64,000 bases of DNA from Ruegeria_B marisflavi (GTDB lineage Bacteria; Pseudomonadota; Alphaproteobacteria; Rhodobacterales; Rhodobacteraceae), in the NCBI RefSeq assembly GCF_025673445.1, contig NZ_JAOVQN010000006.1, positions 120,543 to 184,542 of the forward strand, given 5' to 3'. A program made the position numbers and the translations under genes. Below, in pieces: positions 24,345 to 32,618 of this stretch (its first letter is position 1; each line of letters starts with the position of its first letter). The notes below the pieces were generated by a model. It was not told the DNA's origin and did no database searches. It saw only the letters and a list, made by a program, of their open reading frames with translations.

Positions 24345-27300
24345 GTGCTGACGGAGTTCTGGGCAGAGGCCCTGCGGACGCATTGGGGGATCGAGGCGGC
24401 GCTGGAGCGGCTCGATGGCGAATATGACCTGAACTTTCTGGCCCGGGGCCGGAACGGGCGGGACTATGTGCTGAAGGTGATGCGGCCCGGATGCGAGGCC
24501 GGGTTGGTCGAGATGCAGGTGGCGGCGCTGGAGCATATCGCCGAGGCCGCGCCCGGCCTGCCCTTTCCCAAGGTCTTTGCCGCGCTGGACGGTGGCATGC
24601 TGCCCGAGATCGCGGATGAGACGGGCGCGCCGCGCCGGGTCTGGCTTTTGGAACGGCTGCCGGGGCGCTGTTACGCGCGGGCCTTGCCGCATTCCGAGGA
24701 TCTGATCCTAAAGCTGGGTCGGGTGCTGGGTGCCACCGACCGGGCGCTGGAGGGGTTCGAACATGACGGGCTGGCGCGGGATTTCAAATGGAACCTGATG
24801 CAGGCGGGCTGGATCGGCGCCGAGTTGCAGGCGATTGCTGATCCGACGCGGCGGGCGCTGTTGGAGAAGATTGCAGCAGATTCTTCCGGGCTGCGCGACC
24901 AACTGGCCGCCCTGCCGGTGCAGGCGATCCACAATGATGTCAACGATTACAACATCCTGGTTGAGGGTGGGCTGAACGAGACCCGCAAGGTCTCGGGCCT
25001 GATCGACCTGGGCGACATGTGCGCCGCGCCGCGCGTCTGCGATCTGGCGATTGCCGGGGCCTATGTGGTGCTGGACCACCCAAAGCCCGAGCGCGCCTTG
25101 GCGGCGCTGGTGCGCGGTTATCACGCGGCCAACCGGCTGAGCGCGGAGGAGGTCGATCTGATCTGGCCCCTGCTCCGGATGCGGCTGGCCGTGTCGGTGG
25201 TGAACTCGACCCTGATGGCGGCGGAAAACCCGGACGACCCCTATGTGACGATCAGCCAGGCCCCGGCCTGGCGGTTACTGGAAAACGCCTCGGTCAATGG
25301 CGGGCTGATGGCGGCGCGGCTGCGGGTGGCCTGCGGCTTGCCGGTGACCGATGGGGCCGAGCGGGTGCAGGCCTATCTGGACGCGCACCGGGGCAGTTTC
25401 GCGCAGATGTTCGGCACCGATCTGGGCGCGACGCCGATGGGCTCTCTCTCGGTCGAGAATTCAACCTGGCCGCAGAACCCGTTCCACATGCCGCTGGAAG
25501 AGGCCGCGCGCGTGGGCGAGGAATTCGGCACCGGCCTGTGGCTGGGTTATTACAACGAGCCGCGCCTGATCTATGCCGAGCCGGGTTTCTGCAAGGGGCC
25601 GTGGAAGGCCAGCGACCGGCGCACCGTGCATCTGGCGGTGGATGTGTTTGCGCCTGCCGGAACCGTGCTCTACGCGCCGCTCAGCGGACGGGTCGAGGTG
25701 GTCGAGAACCGGACCGGGCATCTGGATTATGGTGGCGTCGTGATCCTGCATCACGAGACACCGCGGGGCGATGCGTTCTATACGCTTTACGGACATCTGG
25801 ACCCCGAGGTCTGCGATCGGCTGAAACCGGGCGATCCGGTGGCGCAGGGCGCCGGTTTTGCACGGCTGGGCGATGCCAGTCAGAACGGCGGCTGGGCGCC
25901 GCATGTGCATTTCCAGCTGGCGCTGACGACGCAAGGCATGGAGGCCGACTGGCCCGGTGTCGGCGACCCGGACGAGATGGACCTGTGGCACGCAGTCTGC
26001 CCCAACCCGGCGGCGCTGCTGAACCTGCCCGATGACAAGGTGTTCTATCGCCCCACCGCCAAGGCCGCCGTGCTGGCCGGACGGCGGGCGCATTTCGGCG
26101 GCAACCTGAGCCTTACCTATGACGATCCGGTGATGCTGCTGCGCGGCTGGAAACATCACCTGTTCGACGAATGGGGTCGCCCCTATCTGGACGCCTATAA
26201 CAACGTCCCGCATGTGGGGCACGCGCATCCGCGTATTCAGGCGGTGGCGGCGGATCAGCTGAAGCGGATGAATTCGAACACCCGATACCTGCATCCGGCG
26301 CAACTGGCCTTCGCCGAAAAGGTGCTGTCGAAACTGCCCGCGCGGTTCGAGGTCTGTTTCTTCGTTAACTCGGGGACCGAAGCCAACGAGCTGGCGCTGC
26401 GGCTGGCGCGGGCGCATACGGGCAACATGGGCATGGTGACGCCCGATCACGGGTATCACGGCAATACCACCGGCGCGATTGCCATCTCGGCCTACAAGTT
26501 CAACAAGCCGGGCGGCGTGGGTCAGGCCGATTGGGTCGAACTGGTCGAGGTGGCCGACGACTATCGCGGCCGTTTCAAACGCGACGATGCGGAGCGCGCC
26601 CGGAAATTCGCCGATCTTGTCGATCCCGCCATCGCGCGGTTGCATGATAAGGGCCACGGCGTGGCCGGTTTCATCGCCGAGACCTTTCCCAGTGTCGGCG
26701 GCCAGATCATTCCACCCAAGGGCTATCTGGCTGCGGTCTATGACAAGATCCGCGCGGCGGGCGGGGTGTGTATCGCAGACGAGGTGCAGACCGGGCTGGG
26801 GCGGCTGGGTGAATACTACTTCGGTTTCGAACACCAGGGCGCCGAGCCCGATATCGTGGTGATGGGCAAGCCCATCGGCAACGGGCATCCGTTGGGGGTG
26901 TTGGTGACGACGAAGGCGATCGCCGAAAGTTTCGACAACGGTATCGAGTTCTTCTCGACCTTTGGCGGCTCGACCCTGTCCTGCCGGATCGGCAAGGAGG
27001 TGCTGGATATCGTCGATGACGAGGGCTTGCAGGAGAACGCCCGCCTGATGGGCGAGCGGCTGATGACCGGTTTGCGCGCGCTGGAGGGTGAATTCGGCTG
27101 TGTCGGCGATGTGCGCGGCATGGGGCTGTTCCTGGGGGTCGAGCTGATCAACCCGGACGGATCCGAGGGGACCGATATCTGCCGATACGTCAAGAACCGG
27201 ATGCGCGACCACCGCATCCTGATCGGCAGCGAAGGGCCCAAGGACAATATCCTGAAGATTCGCCCGCCCCTGACCATCGAGGCCGAGGATGTGGACATGA

Positions 27301-27401
27301 TCCTGTGGGCGCTGCGCACGGTGCTGGCCGAGGTCGGCGACTGGGCGCCTGCCCCGGTCTGCGATCACGATCATCATCACGCGGGCTGCGGATGCTGCTA
27401 G
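24345..27401 (+). CDS. Three-domain enzyme: APH-fold kinase, M23 peptidase, class III aminotransferase
   Basis: A 1018-residue soluble fusion. Residues about 1-350 form an aminoglycoside-phosphotransferase-fold kinase, with catalytic loop HNDVNDYN (His196, Asp198) and metal-binding LIDLGD (Asp221). Residues about 410-560 form an M23/LytM metallopeptidase domain with ligands His429 and Asp433 (HLAVD) and His520-x-His522. Residues about 580-1000 are a class III PLP enzyme, with NVPHVGHAHP, the SGTEANELA loop and cofactor Lys842 (MGKPIGNGHP). In mammals the kinase and PLP parts have counterparts that act in sequence: hydroxylysine kinase, and the ethanolamine-phosphate or phosphohydroxylysine phospho-lyases. 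A phosphorylate-then-eliminate enzyme for an amino alcohol is therefore a reasonable reading. The role of the intact peptidase domain is unknown. There is no signal peptide. The start is GTG. Confidence 0.88.
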   Translation: MLTEFWAEALRTHWGIEAALERLDGEYDLNFLARGRNGRDYVLKVMRPGCEAGLVEMQVAALEHIAEAAPGLPFPKVFAALDGGMLPEIADETGAPRRVWLLERLPGRCYARALPHSEDLILKLGRVLGATDRALEGFEHDGLARDFKWNLMQAGWIGAELQAIADPTRRALLEKIAADSSGLRDQLAALPVQAIHNDVNDYNILVEGGLNETRKVSGLIDLGDMCAAPRVCDLAIAGAYVVLDHPKPERALAALVRGYHAANRLSAEEVDLIWPLLRMRLAVSVVNSTLMAAENPDDPYVTISQAPAWRLLENASVNGGLMAARLRVACGLPVTDGAERVQAYLDAHRGSFAQMFGTDLGATPMGSLSVENSTWPQNPFHMPLEEAARVGEEFGTGLWLGYYNEPRLIYAEPGFCKGPWKASDRRTVHLAVDVFAPAGTVLYAPLSGRVEVVENRTGHLDYGGVVILHHETPRGDAFYTLYGHLDPEVCDRLKPGDPVAQGAGFARLGDASQNGGWAPHVHFQLALTTQGMEADWPGVGDPDEMDLWHAVCPNPAALLNLPDDKVFYRPTAKAAVLAGRRAHFGGNLSLTYDDPVMLLRGWKHHLFDEWGRPYLDAYNNVPHVGHAHPRIQAVAADQLKRMNSNTRYLHPAQLAFAEKVLSKLPARFEVCFFVNSGTEANELALRLARAHTGNMGMVTPDHGYHGNTTGAIAISAYKFNKPGGVGQADWVELVEVADDYRGRFKRDDAERARKFADLVDPAIARLHDKGHGVAGFIAETFPSVGGQIIPPKGYLAAVYDKIRAAGGVCIADEVQTGLGRLGEYYFGFEHQGAEPDIVVMGKPIGNGHPLGVLVTTKAIAESFDNGIEFFSTFGGSTLSCRIGKEVLDIVDDEGLQENARLMGERLMTGLRALEGEFGCVGDVRGMGLFLGVELINPDGSEGTDICRYVKNRMRDHRILIGSEGPKDNILKIRPPLTIEAEDVDMILWALRTVLAEVGDWAPAPVCDHDHHHAGCGCC

Positions 27402-27405
27402 CAGG

Positions 27406-27849
27406 CTAGTGCAAACGCCCTGCCCGGCTCTCTAACGTGCGACTCTGCGCCGTCGTGACCATCGGGCGACGGTGCAGCGCCAGTCCCAGCTGTTCACTCA
27501 GCGCCACCAGCGCAGGCGCCAGATCGTGCCGGACGATGAGGGCCGCCAGCATCAGCGCATCCTCGCGCGCGCCGGTGGCGGCGGCGGCCACCATATGGGC
27601 AAAGCAGGCCTCGTCCGCGCCCAGACAGGCGCAACCAAGGCCATGCCGCATCAAAGGGCGCCGTCCGTAGGACGCGCAAAGCCCGCAGATCTGCTTCAAC
27701 AGCTCGGTCGAGCGTCCTTCGGGCAGGGCCACGTGCCCTTCGGCCGCATCGCTCCACAAGCGCAGGCAATGCACCGCCGAGGCCTCGAGCGCGGGCAGGT
27801 CGGCCAGGTGCCCGACGGCGGCGGCCCCCCGGTGAATCTCGGAACTCAT
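27406..27849 (-). CDS. Cys-containing conserved protein coupled to hemP
   Basis: A 147-residue, mostly helical soluble protein with a Cys cluster: Cys55-x2-Cys58, Cys73-x-Cys75 and Cys82. The most distinctive part is RPLMRHGLGCACLGADEACF. I do not recognise a named family. The start ATG overlaps the hemP stop (ATGA), so translation is coupled and the protein is probably made under the same conditions. With an iron-box-like site upstream, a role in iron or heme handling is plausible but unproven. It converges on the fusion-enzyme gene with only 4 bases between. Confidence 0.75.
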   Translation of the reverse strand: MSSEIHRGAAAVGHLADLPALEASAVHCLRLWSDAAEGHVALPEGRSTELLKQICGLCASYGRRPLMRHGLGCACLGADEACFAHMVAAAATGAREDALMLAALIVRHDLAPALVALSEQLGLALHRRPMVTTAQSRTLESRAGRLH

Positions 27850-28013
27850 TTGGTCAGGATCAGCTTGCCCGCGCGGGTGATGCGCAGGGTGTAGAGCTGA
27901 TCGCCCAGCCGGATATGGGCAAGGTTGCCGCCCTTTGTCAGGTCTTCGGCCGAGTATGACGGCAGGACCGGCGTGGCGTATCCGGCAAGGGTCGGTGGGG
28001 TCTGAAAGGTCAT
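27846..28013 (-). CDS. hemP: Hemin uptake protein HemP
   Basis: A 55-residue small protein starting MTFQTPPTLAGYATPV and ending QLYTLRITRAGKLILTK. The C-terminal pattern LRxTRAGKLILTK is the HemP family signature. HemP proteins lie in heme-uptake loci, and in some bacteria act as small activators of heme receptor genes. GGGAGA stands 7 bases before the ATG. A TGA-N9-TCA site, like the RirA/iron-rhodo boxes of alphaproteobacteria, lies about 70 bases upstream. No heme receptor or ABC transporter is nearby. Confidence 0.9.
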   Translation of the reverse strand: MTFQTPPTLAGYATPVLPSYSAEDLTKGGNLAHIRLGDQLYTLRITRAGKLILTK

Positions 28014-28082
28014 CTGGCGGTCTCCCGAACTGCGGAACGAGCTTTTGGCTGCCGGGAGATCCGGTGGCTTGCCTCTTATATC

Positions 28083-28097
28083 TGACTTTTTAACTCA
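28083..28097. promoter_or_regulatory. Iron-box-like operator (TGA-N9-TCA)
   Basis: TGACTTTTTAACTCA matches the TGA-N9-TCA core of the iron-responsive operator used by RirA-type regulators. It sits in an AT-rich stretch between the divergent hemP and MBL hydrolase genes. It is 70 bases from hemP and 94 from the hydrolase, so iron control of hemP is expected. Control of the other side is only possible. Confidence 0.6.
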
Positions 28098-28190
28098 GGT
28101 ATGTCAATTGCCTTCTGCCGGGGCTGGAAATCTATCGCCGGACCATAAAATTCATGTTAATGAATGCGAGAATATCTGAAGGAGCCTGCC

Positions 28191-29111
28191 ATGATACTGA
28201 CCCGCCGCACCCTGATGTCCCGCCTTGGCGCTGGCCTGGCGCTGAGCGCCGCGGCCCCGCTGCGGGTCTGGTCCGCTGTCGAAACGCAAATGGGGACGGC
28301 GCGCATCACCAGCCTGTCGGACGGTTATCTGACCCTGCCCGCGTCTTTCATGTTCGGGCCGGTGCCGCAGGTCGACCTGCCCCCCCTGCTGGAGCGTTTT
28401 GATTTGCAGGGCGACATCCTGAAACCGGACTGCAATGTGACGCTGTTGCAGGTCGAGGGCCGCAATGTGCTGTTCGACGCAGGATCCGGCAGCGCGTTTC
28501 AGGACAGCGTGGGACAGCTGGTCGATGCGCTGGATGCGGTCGGACTGGCCCCCGACGACATCACTGACGTGATCTTTACCCATGCCCACCCGGACCATTT
28601 GTGGGGGGTGTTGGACGATTTCGACGATCCGCTCTTTGCCAATGCCCGCCACATGATCGGGCGGGCGGAACGGGATTATTGGCTGGACCCGGCGACGATC
28701 GATGCGATCGGGGCCGATCGCGCCGCGTTTGCGGTGGGCGCAGCGCGGCGGCTGGAAGCACTGGAAGACCTCGAGACCTTTGAGGATGGCGACGAGATCC
28801 TGCCCGGGGTCGCTGCGGTGGCCACCCATGGCCATACACCGGGGCATATGTCGTTCGAGATCCGCTCCGGCTCCGAGGCGCTGATGGTGGTGGGGGATGC
28901 CATCGGCAACCACCACCTGGCCTTTGCCCGGCCCGACTGGCCATCGGGCGCCGACCAGGATCTCACGGCGGGCGCCGCGACGCGCGTCGCCTTGATGGAC
29001 CGGCTGGCAAGCGAGCAGATGACGATGATCGGCTATCACCTGCCCGATGGCGGCATGGGCCGGGTCGAGCGCGGCGAAGACGGCTATCGCTTTGTCCCGC
29101 TGGGGGGCTAA
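28191..29111 (+). CDS. Exported MBL-fold metallo-hydrolase
   Basis: A 306-residue metallo-beta-lactamase-fold protein. The zinc motif HAHPDH is at 131-136, with later ligands in ATHGHTPGHM and VVGDAIGNHH. An N-terminal segment with paired arginines (TRRTLMSRLG) and a hydrophobic stretch to AAAP looks like a Tat-type signal, so it is probably periplasmic. The start was set at MILTRRTL, with AAGGAG upstream; the frame extends 9 codons further. It resembles SoxH/quinoprotein-relay-like MBL proteins, but the substrate is unknown. The last 4 bases overlap the convergent FAD oxidoreductase. Confidence 0.85.
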   Translation: MILTRRTLMSRLGAGLALSAAAPLRVWSAVETQMGTARITSLSDGYLTLPASFMFGPVPQVDLPPLLERFDLQGDILKPDCNVTLLQVEGRNVLFDAGSGSAFQDSVGQLVDALDAVGLAPDDITDVIFTHAHPDHLWGVLDDFDDPLFANARHMIGRAERDYWLDPATIDAIGADRAAFAVGAARRLEALEDLETFEDGDEILPGVAAVATHGHTPGHMSFEIRSGSEALMVVGDAIGNHHLAFARPDWPSGADQDLTAGAATRVALMDRLASEQMTMIGYHLPDGGMGRVERGEDGYRFVPLGG

Positions 29112-30412
29112 CCCAGCACCGAAAAGCTGCTTTCGTCGTTGATGGGCCGCTTGCGCGAGTAGAAGCCCACGTCGATGCTGCGCCCGATATAGGGCAGGTC
29201 GAATTGCAGCGGCGCGGTGTCGTGATCGCCACCCTCCTCGCAATAACGCACCAGCGCGGCCATCATCTTGCCCGCGATGGGCGCGTTCTTGTACTGGTTG
29301 CCGCTGGTGCCGCAGGCCATGTAGAACCCGGGCAGAGACGACTTGTCATAGATCGGGATCCAGTCGGTCGAGGCATCGTAGAGATCGACCACACCGCGGG
29401 TTTTCGAGGGGATGCCGAGGCTGGGCACCCTTTGGGCAAAGCGCATCACCTGGGTGGTCCATTGGTCAGTGAAATCACGGTTGTACTGCATATCGTCCTC
29501 GCACCACTGATGCGGGTCGCATTCCGGGTCCTCGGACCCAATCAGGATGTGATTGCCGTGTTCGGGACGGCAATAGCAGGCGATATCGCTGTCCGAGACG
29601 ATGGTGCCCTGTGTCTCAAAATCGAACCCTTCAGGCGCGGGCACATGCACCACCTCTTGCCGCAGGGGGCGGGTCTGGATGGTCATGTCCCCGGTCACAC
29701 CCGCCATTCGGTTGATGACCGACGAGCCCGGCCCGGCGACGTTGATCACAACCGGCGCATGGATCTCTTTGCCCGAGGCCAGCCGGACACCGGATACCCG
29801 GCCGCCCGCTTGCAGGATCGCGGCCACCTCGGCCCCTGTGCGGACCCTTGCGCCATGCCGTTCCGCCGCCGCCATCAGGTTCTGCGCGCTGAGCGCGGGG
29901 TCGGTGACATAGCCGCCATTCGGCCAAAAGACCGCGCCGCCCATGCGACCGCCGTTGGGTTTGCCAAACTCCGGGTCGTCGAGGCGCCGCGCGGGCGCGA
30001 AACTGTCGAGCGCGTAGATCGGCAGGCGGGTGAGCACCTGATCGGCGGTCCATTCCTCGAACGGGATACCCAGATCGGCCGAATTACGGATGTGCTTTTC
30101 CAGGTTGCCGTTGGCCTCTGTCTTCATCACCAGACAGCCAGTCTGACGGAACTGCGCCAGCGGCACATCCGACGGCAGGCCCAGATAGACCGCCCAGTCG
30201 CGCCAGTAATGGTAGCCCTCCCAGGCAAAGGCGGTACCGTCGAAAGTGGAGTAATGCATCCGGATGATGGCACAGGACCCGGCGGTCGAGCCATGCCCCA
30301 CCTGTGCGTTGCGGTCCAGGGACAGGGTTTTCCACCCGGCCTTGGCCATCTCGAATGCAATGGCCGCGCCGATCACGCCGGTGCCGATGATGATCGCGTC
30401 GGGATTGCTCAT
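29108..30412 (-). CDS. FAD-dependent oxidoreductase (sarcosine/dimethylglycine oxidase type)
   Basis: A 434-residue DAO-family flavoenzyme. The FAD motif GTGVIG is at 10-15, the second ADP contact is LDRNAQVGHGST, and the C-terminal ACGTSGNQYKNAPIAGKMM segment is typical of the fold. Relatives oxidise N-methylated amino acids to release formaldehyde or pass one-carbon units to folate. It is last in an operon with a TetR gene, an MttB-like gene and a dimethylglycine-dehydrogenase-like gene, which supports a substrate derived from betaine. Its start overlaps the tetR stop by 4 bases. Confidence 0.88.
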   Translation of the reverse strand: MSNPDAIIIGTGVIGAAIAFEMAKAGWKTLSLDRNAQVGHGSTAGSCAIIRMHYSTFDGTAFAWEGYHYWRDWAVYLGLPSDVPLAQFRQTGCLVMKTEANGNLEKHIRNSADLGIPFEEWTADQVLTRLPIYALDSFAPARRLDDPEFGKPNGGRMGGAVFWPNGGYVTDPALSAQNLMAAAERHGARVRTGAEVAAILQAGGRVSGVRLASGKEIHAPVVINVAGPGSSVINRMAGVTGDMTIQTRPLRQEVVHVPAPEGFDFETQGTIVSDSDIACYCRPEHGNHILIGSEDPECDPHQWCEDDMQYNRDFTDQWTTQVMRFAQRVPSLGIPSKTRGVVDLYDASTDWIPIYDKSSLPGFYMACGTSGNQYKNAPIAGKMMAALVRYCEEGGDHDTAPLQFDLPYIGRSIDVGFYSRKRPINDESSFSVLG

Positions 30413-31083
30413 CTCTGTCTTCCTTCCCAGAAACCGCGCGCAAAGGACTGGAACGCTTCAACCTCCTCTTCGCGCGGATGCACGCCGGTGAACACGAACA
30501 GATAGTGCCGCACAAAAGACAGCCGCTGGTTGATCGGCTCGTAGAGCTGCGCCAGATCATATCCGATCTGCATGTAATAGAGCACGCGGGCGCGGGTTTC
30601 GGCCTCGACCCGCGCATATCCGTAGCGCAGGAACATGTCGGTCAACGCGTTCAGCCGTTGGGTATCCGACTGGTCCAGCATCCGCCGCACCGTGCCCGAG
30701 CGGCGCGCCCAATCGCGCACCGCAAAATCCAGCGCGGTGTCGAACAGGGCCGGGTCGACCACGCAGTGAAACAGGTTGCAGACCGCGCCGGTGATGGATT
30801 CTGCCGGAAGCTCGGTCTGGGCGATCAGGCCAGCGGTATTGGTGGCCTGCCATTTCGACAGCAGGGCATCCAGCAGGTCCTGTCGCGACTTGAAATACCA
30901 GTAGAACGAGGAGCGCGAGACCGCCATCTGCTCGGCCAGGTTCAGGACCTTGACCTGCTCGACCCCGTCCGACACCAGCACATCCATCGCCACGTTCAGC
31001 CAGTCGTCACGCGTCACCTTAATGTTGCCCACCAGTGGCTCGGCGCTGGGATCGTCGCGATGCAGGATCGGTTTGCTGCCCAT
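30409..31083 (-). CDS. TetR-family regulator of the methylated-amine operon
   Basis: A 224-residue TetR protein: helix-turn-helix at about 24-70 (DDWLNVAMDVLVSDGVEQVKV, then LAEQMAVSRSSFYWYFKSRQDL), then an all-helical ligand domain. Unusually it lies inside the operon it probably controls, between the MttB-like gene (11 bases upstream) and the FAD oxidoreductase (4-base overlap). That layout gives autoregulation with the enzymes. A palindrome in the promoter region of the first gene is a candidate operator. Confidence 0.88.
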   Translation of the reverse strand: MGSKPILHRDDPSAEPLVGNIKVTRDDWLNVAMDVLVSDGVEQVKVLNLAEQMAVSRSSFYWYFKSRQDLLDALLSKWQATNTAGLIAQTELPAESITGAVCNLFHCVVDPALFDTALDFAVRDWARRSGTVRRMLDQSDTQRLNALTDMFLRYGYARVEAETRARVLYYMQIGYDLAQLYEPINQRLSFVRHYLFVFTGVHPREEEVEAFQSFARGFWEGRQR

Positions 31084-31094
31084 GGCGGGTCTCC

Positions 31095-32618
31095 TCAGCT
31101 TTCGGGCGGGGCGCCCCCTTCGGCGGTTCGGCGCGCGATGAAGTCTTGCAGCGCCGCGACCCGGTCCGGGTCCATGGGCGGTGGTTCGAAATTATCCACG
31201 ATCCCGCGCCAGATGCCAGTGGCACGATGATTGGCATCGACCGCCCCGCGCTCGGTCCAGGCACCGAAGTTCGACCAGTCTCCTACCAGCGGCTCGTAGA
31301 ACTGGGTCTGATAGCGAGCCATCGTGTGTGCAGCGCCAAAGAAATGGCCCATCGGTGGCACCTCGCGCAGGGCATCCAGCGCGATATCGGCATCGGTGGA
31401 GGGCGTGCCCGCGCACAGCTCGGCCACCATTTGCAGCACCTCCAGATCGGTGATGATCTTTTCGTATGAGACGGTCAGTCCACCTTCGAGCCAGCCTGCC
31501 GAATGGATCGTCACCGTGGCCCCGGCCAGCAGACAGCCCCAGAGGCCGAACTGCGTCTCGTTGGCGGCCTGGGCGTCGTTGATATTGGCGGCACTTCCCC
31601 CGGCGCAGCGCCAGGGCAGGCCGATGCGCCGCGCCAGTTGCCCGGCCACCAGCGAGGCTGTGAAATGCTCGGGCGTGCCAAAGGCAGGGGCGCCCGATTT
31701 CATGTCCACATTGCTGGTAAAGGTGCCATAGCAGACCGGCGCGCCGGGCTGCGCCAGCTGGCTGAGCGTGATGGCGGCCAGCGCCTCGGCATGGCTGAGC
31801 GTCATGGCGCCCGCCACCGTCACCGGCGCCATCGCCCCCATCAGGGTAAAGGGGGTGATGATCGCCAACTGGCCATGGCGGGCAAAGTCGATCAATCCCT
31901 GCGCCATCGGCAGGTCGATGGTGCGCGGGGAATTGGTGTTGATGATCGTGTAACACCAGCTTTGCGCGCGGAACTCGGCATCGGACAGACCCCGAAAGTC
32001 GCGGATCATCTCGAACCCGTCCATCACCTGCGGGGTGCCGCGCGCGTAAAGAAAGGGCACCTTGTCAGACTGTGTCAGCTCGACCTCGGTCATCGCCATG
32101 TGGCGCAGGTGCATCGGCACGTCCTGCGCCTCGACCAAAGGCGGCACCATGTGCAGCACGTCGAAACTCTGGGTGATCTGCACCAGTTCACGGAAATCGG
32201 CGATGGTGCCGGGGCGGCGGCCGCGCGTCAGGTCGGTGGCATGCGGGCAACCGGCACCGGGCTGGAACATCATCCGGCCCAGTTCCATCGTCAGATCCCG
32301 TTCAGGTACCGCGCCTTTCATCGCAAAGGAACGCGGCGCGCTGGCCAACGCTGCGGCCACCATGTCACGGCCTATGTAAGCCATCTCACCGTCGATGCGG
32401 GCACCGCCCTGCCGGTAGAGATCACGCGCGCCGGGGTGCAGCACCTTGATGCCGAGCTCTTCGAGAACCGTCAGCGACGCCTCGTGCAGCGCCTCGATCC
32501 GGTCATCGGAAAAGGCCGCCATCGGCGGAAACGGGTTGCGCAGGTTGCGATAATCGACCTTGCGGGCGGGGGCCGAGGCATCGGCCCGTGCCCGCCTGCC
32601 CCGACGCCCCGCGCTCAT
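31095..32618 (-). CDS. Trimethylamine methyltransferase (MttB) family protein, non-pyrrolysine
   Basis: A 507-residue MttB-superfamily protein. Archaeal MttB carries pyrrolysine read at an amber codon. Here the frame runs to a TGA stop with no in-frame TAG, so it belongs to the large non-pyrrolysine group that includes glycine-betaine methyltransferase MtgB. Segments such as PMAQGLIDFARHGQLAI, GTFTSNVDMKSGAPAFG and AGATVTIHSAGWLEGG fit the family barrel. Such enzymes move a methyl group to a corrinoid protein, but no corrinoid protein gene is in the window. The first ATG overlaps the stop of the dimethylglycine-dehydrogenase-like gene. Confidence 0.88.
   Translation of the reverse strand: MSAGRRGRRARADASAPARKVDYRNLRNPFPPMAAFSDDRIEALHEASLTVLEELGIKVLHPGARDLYRQGGARIDGEMAYIGRDMVAAALASAPRSFAMKGAVPERDLTMELGRMMFQPGAGCPHATDLTRGRRPGTIADFRELVQITQSFDVLHMVPPLVEAQDVPMHLRHMAMTEVELTQSDKVPFLYARGTPQVMDGFEMIRDFRGLSDAEFRAQSWCYTIINTNSPRTIDLPMAQGLIDFARHGQLAIITPFTLMGAMAPVTVAGAMTLSHAEALAAITLSQLAQPGAPVCYGTFTSNVDMKSGAPAFGTPEHFTASLVAGQLARRIGLPWRCAGGSAANINDAQAANETQFGLWGCLLAGATVTIHSAGWLEGGLTVSYEKIITDLEVLQMVAELCAGTPSTDADIALDALREVPPMGHFFGAAHTMARYQTQFYEPLVGDWSNFGAWTERGAVDANHRATGIWRGIVDNFEPPPMDPDRVAALQDFIARRTAEGGAPPES

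Noticed and set aside
24345..27401. Separate genes for kinase, peptidase and aminotransferase
   Set aside because: The frame is open throughout with no internal start preceded by a ribosome binding site at the domain borders, so a single fused protein is more likely.
31095..32618. Pyrrolysine use in the MttB-family gene
   Set aside because: The gene reads through without an in-frame amber codon and ends at TGA, and no pyrrolysine synthesis genes are visible.
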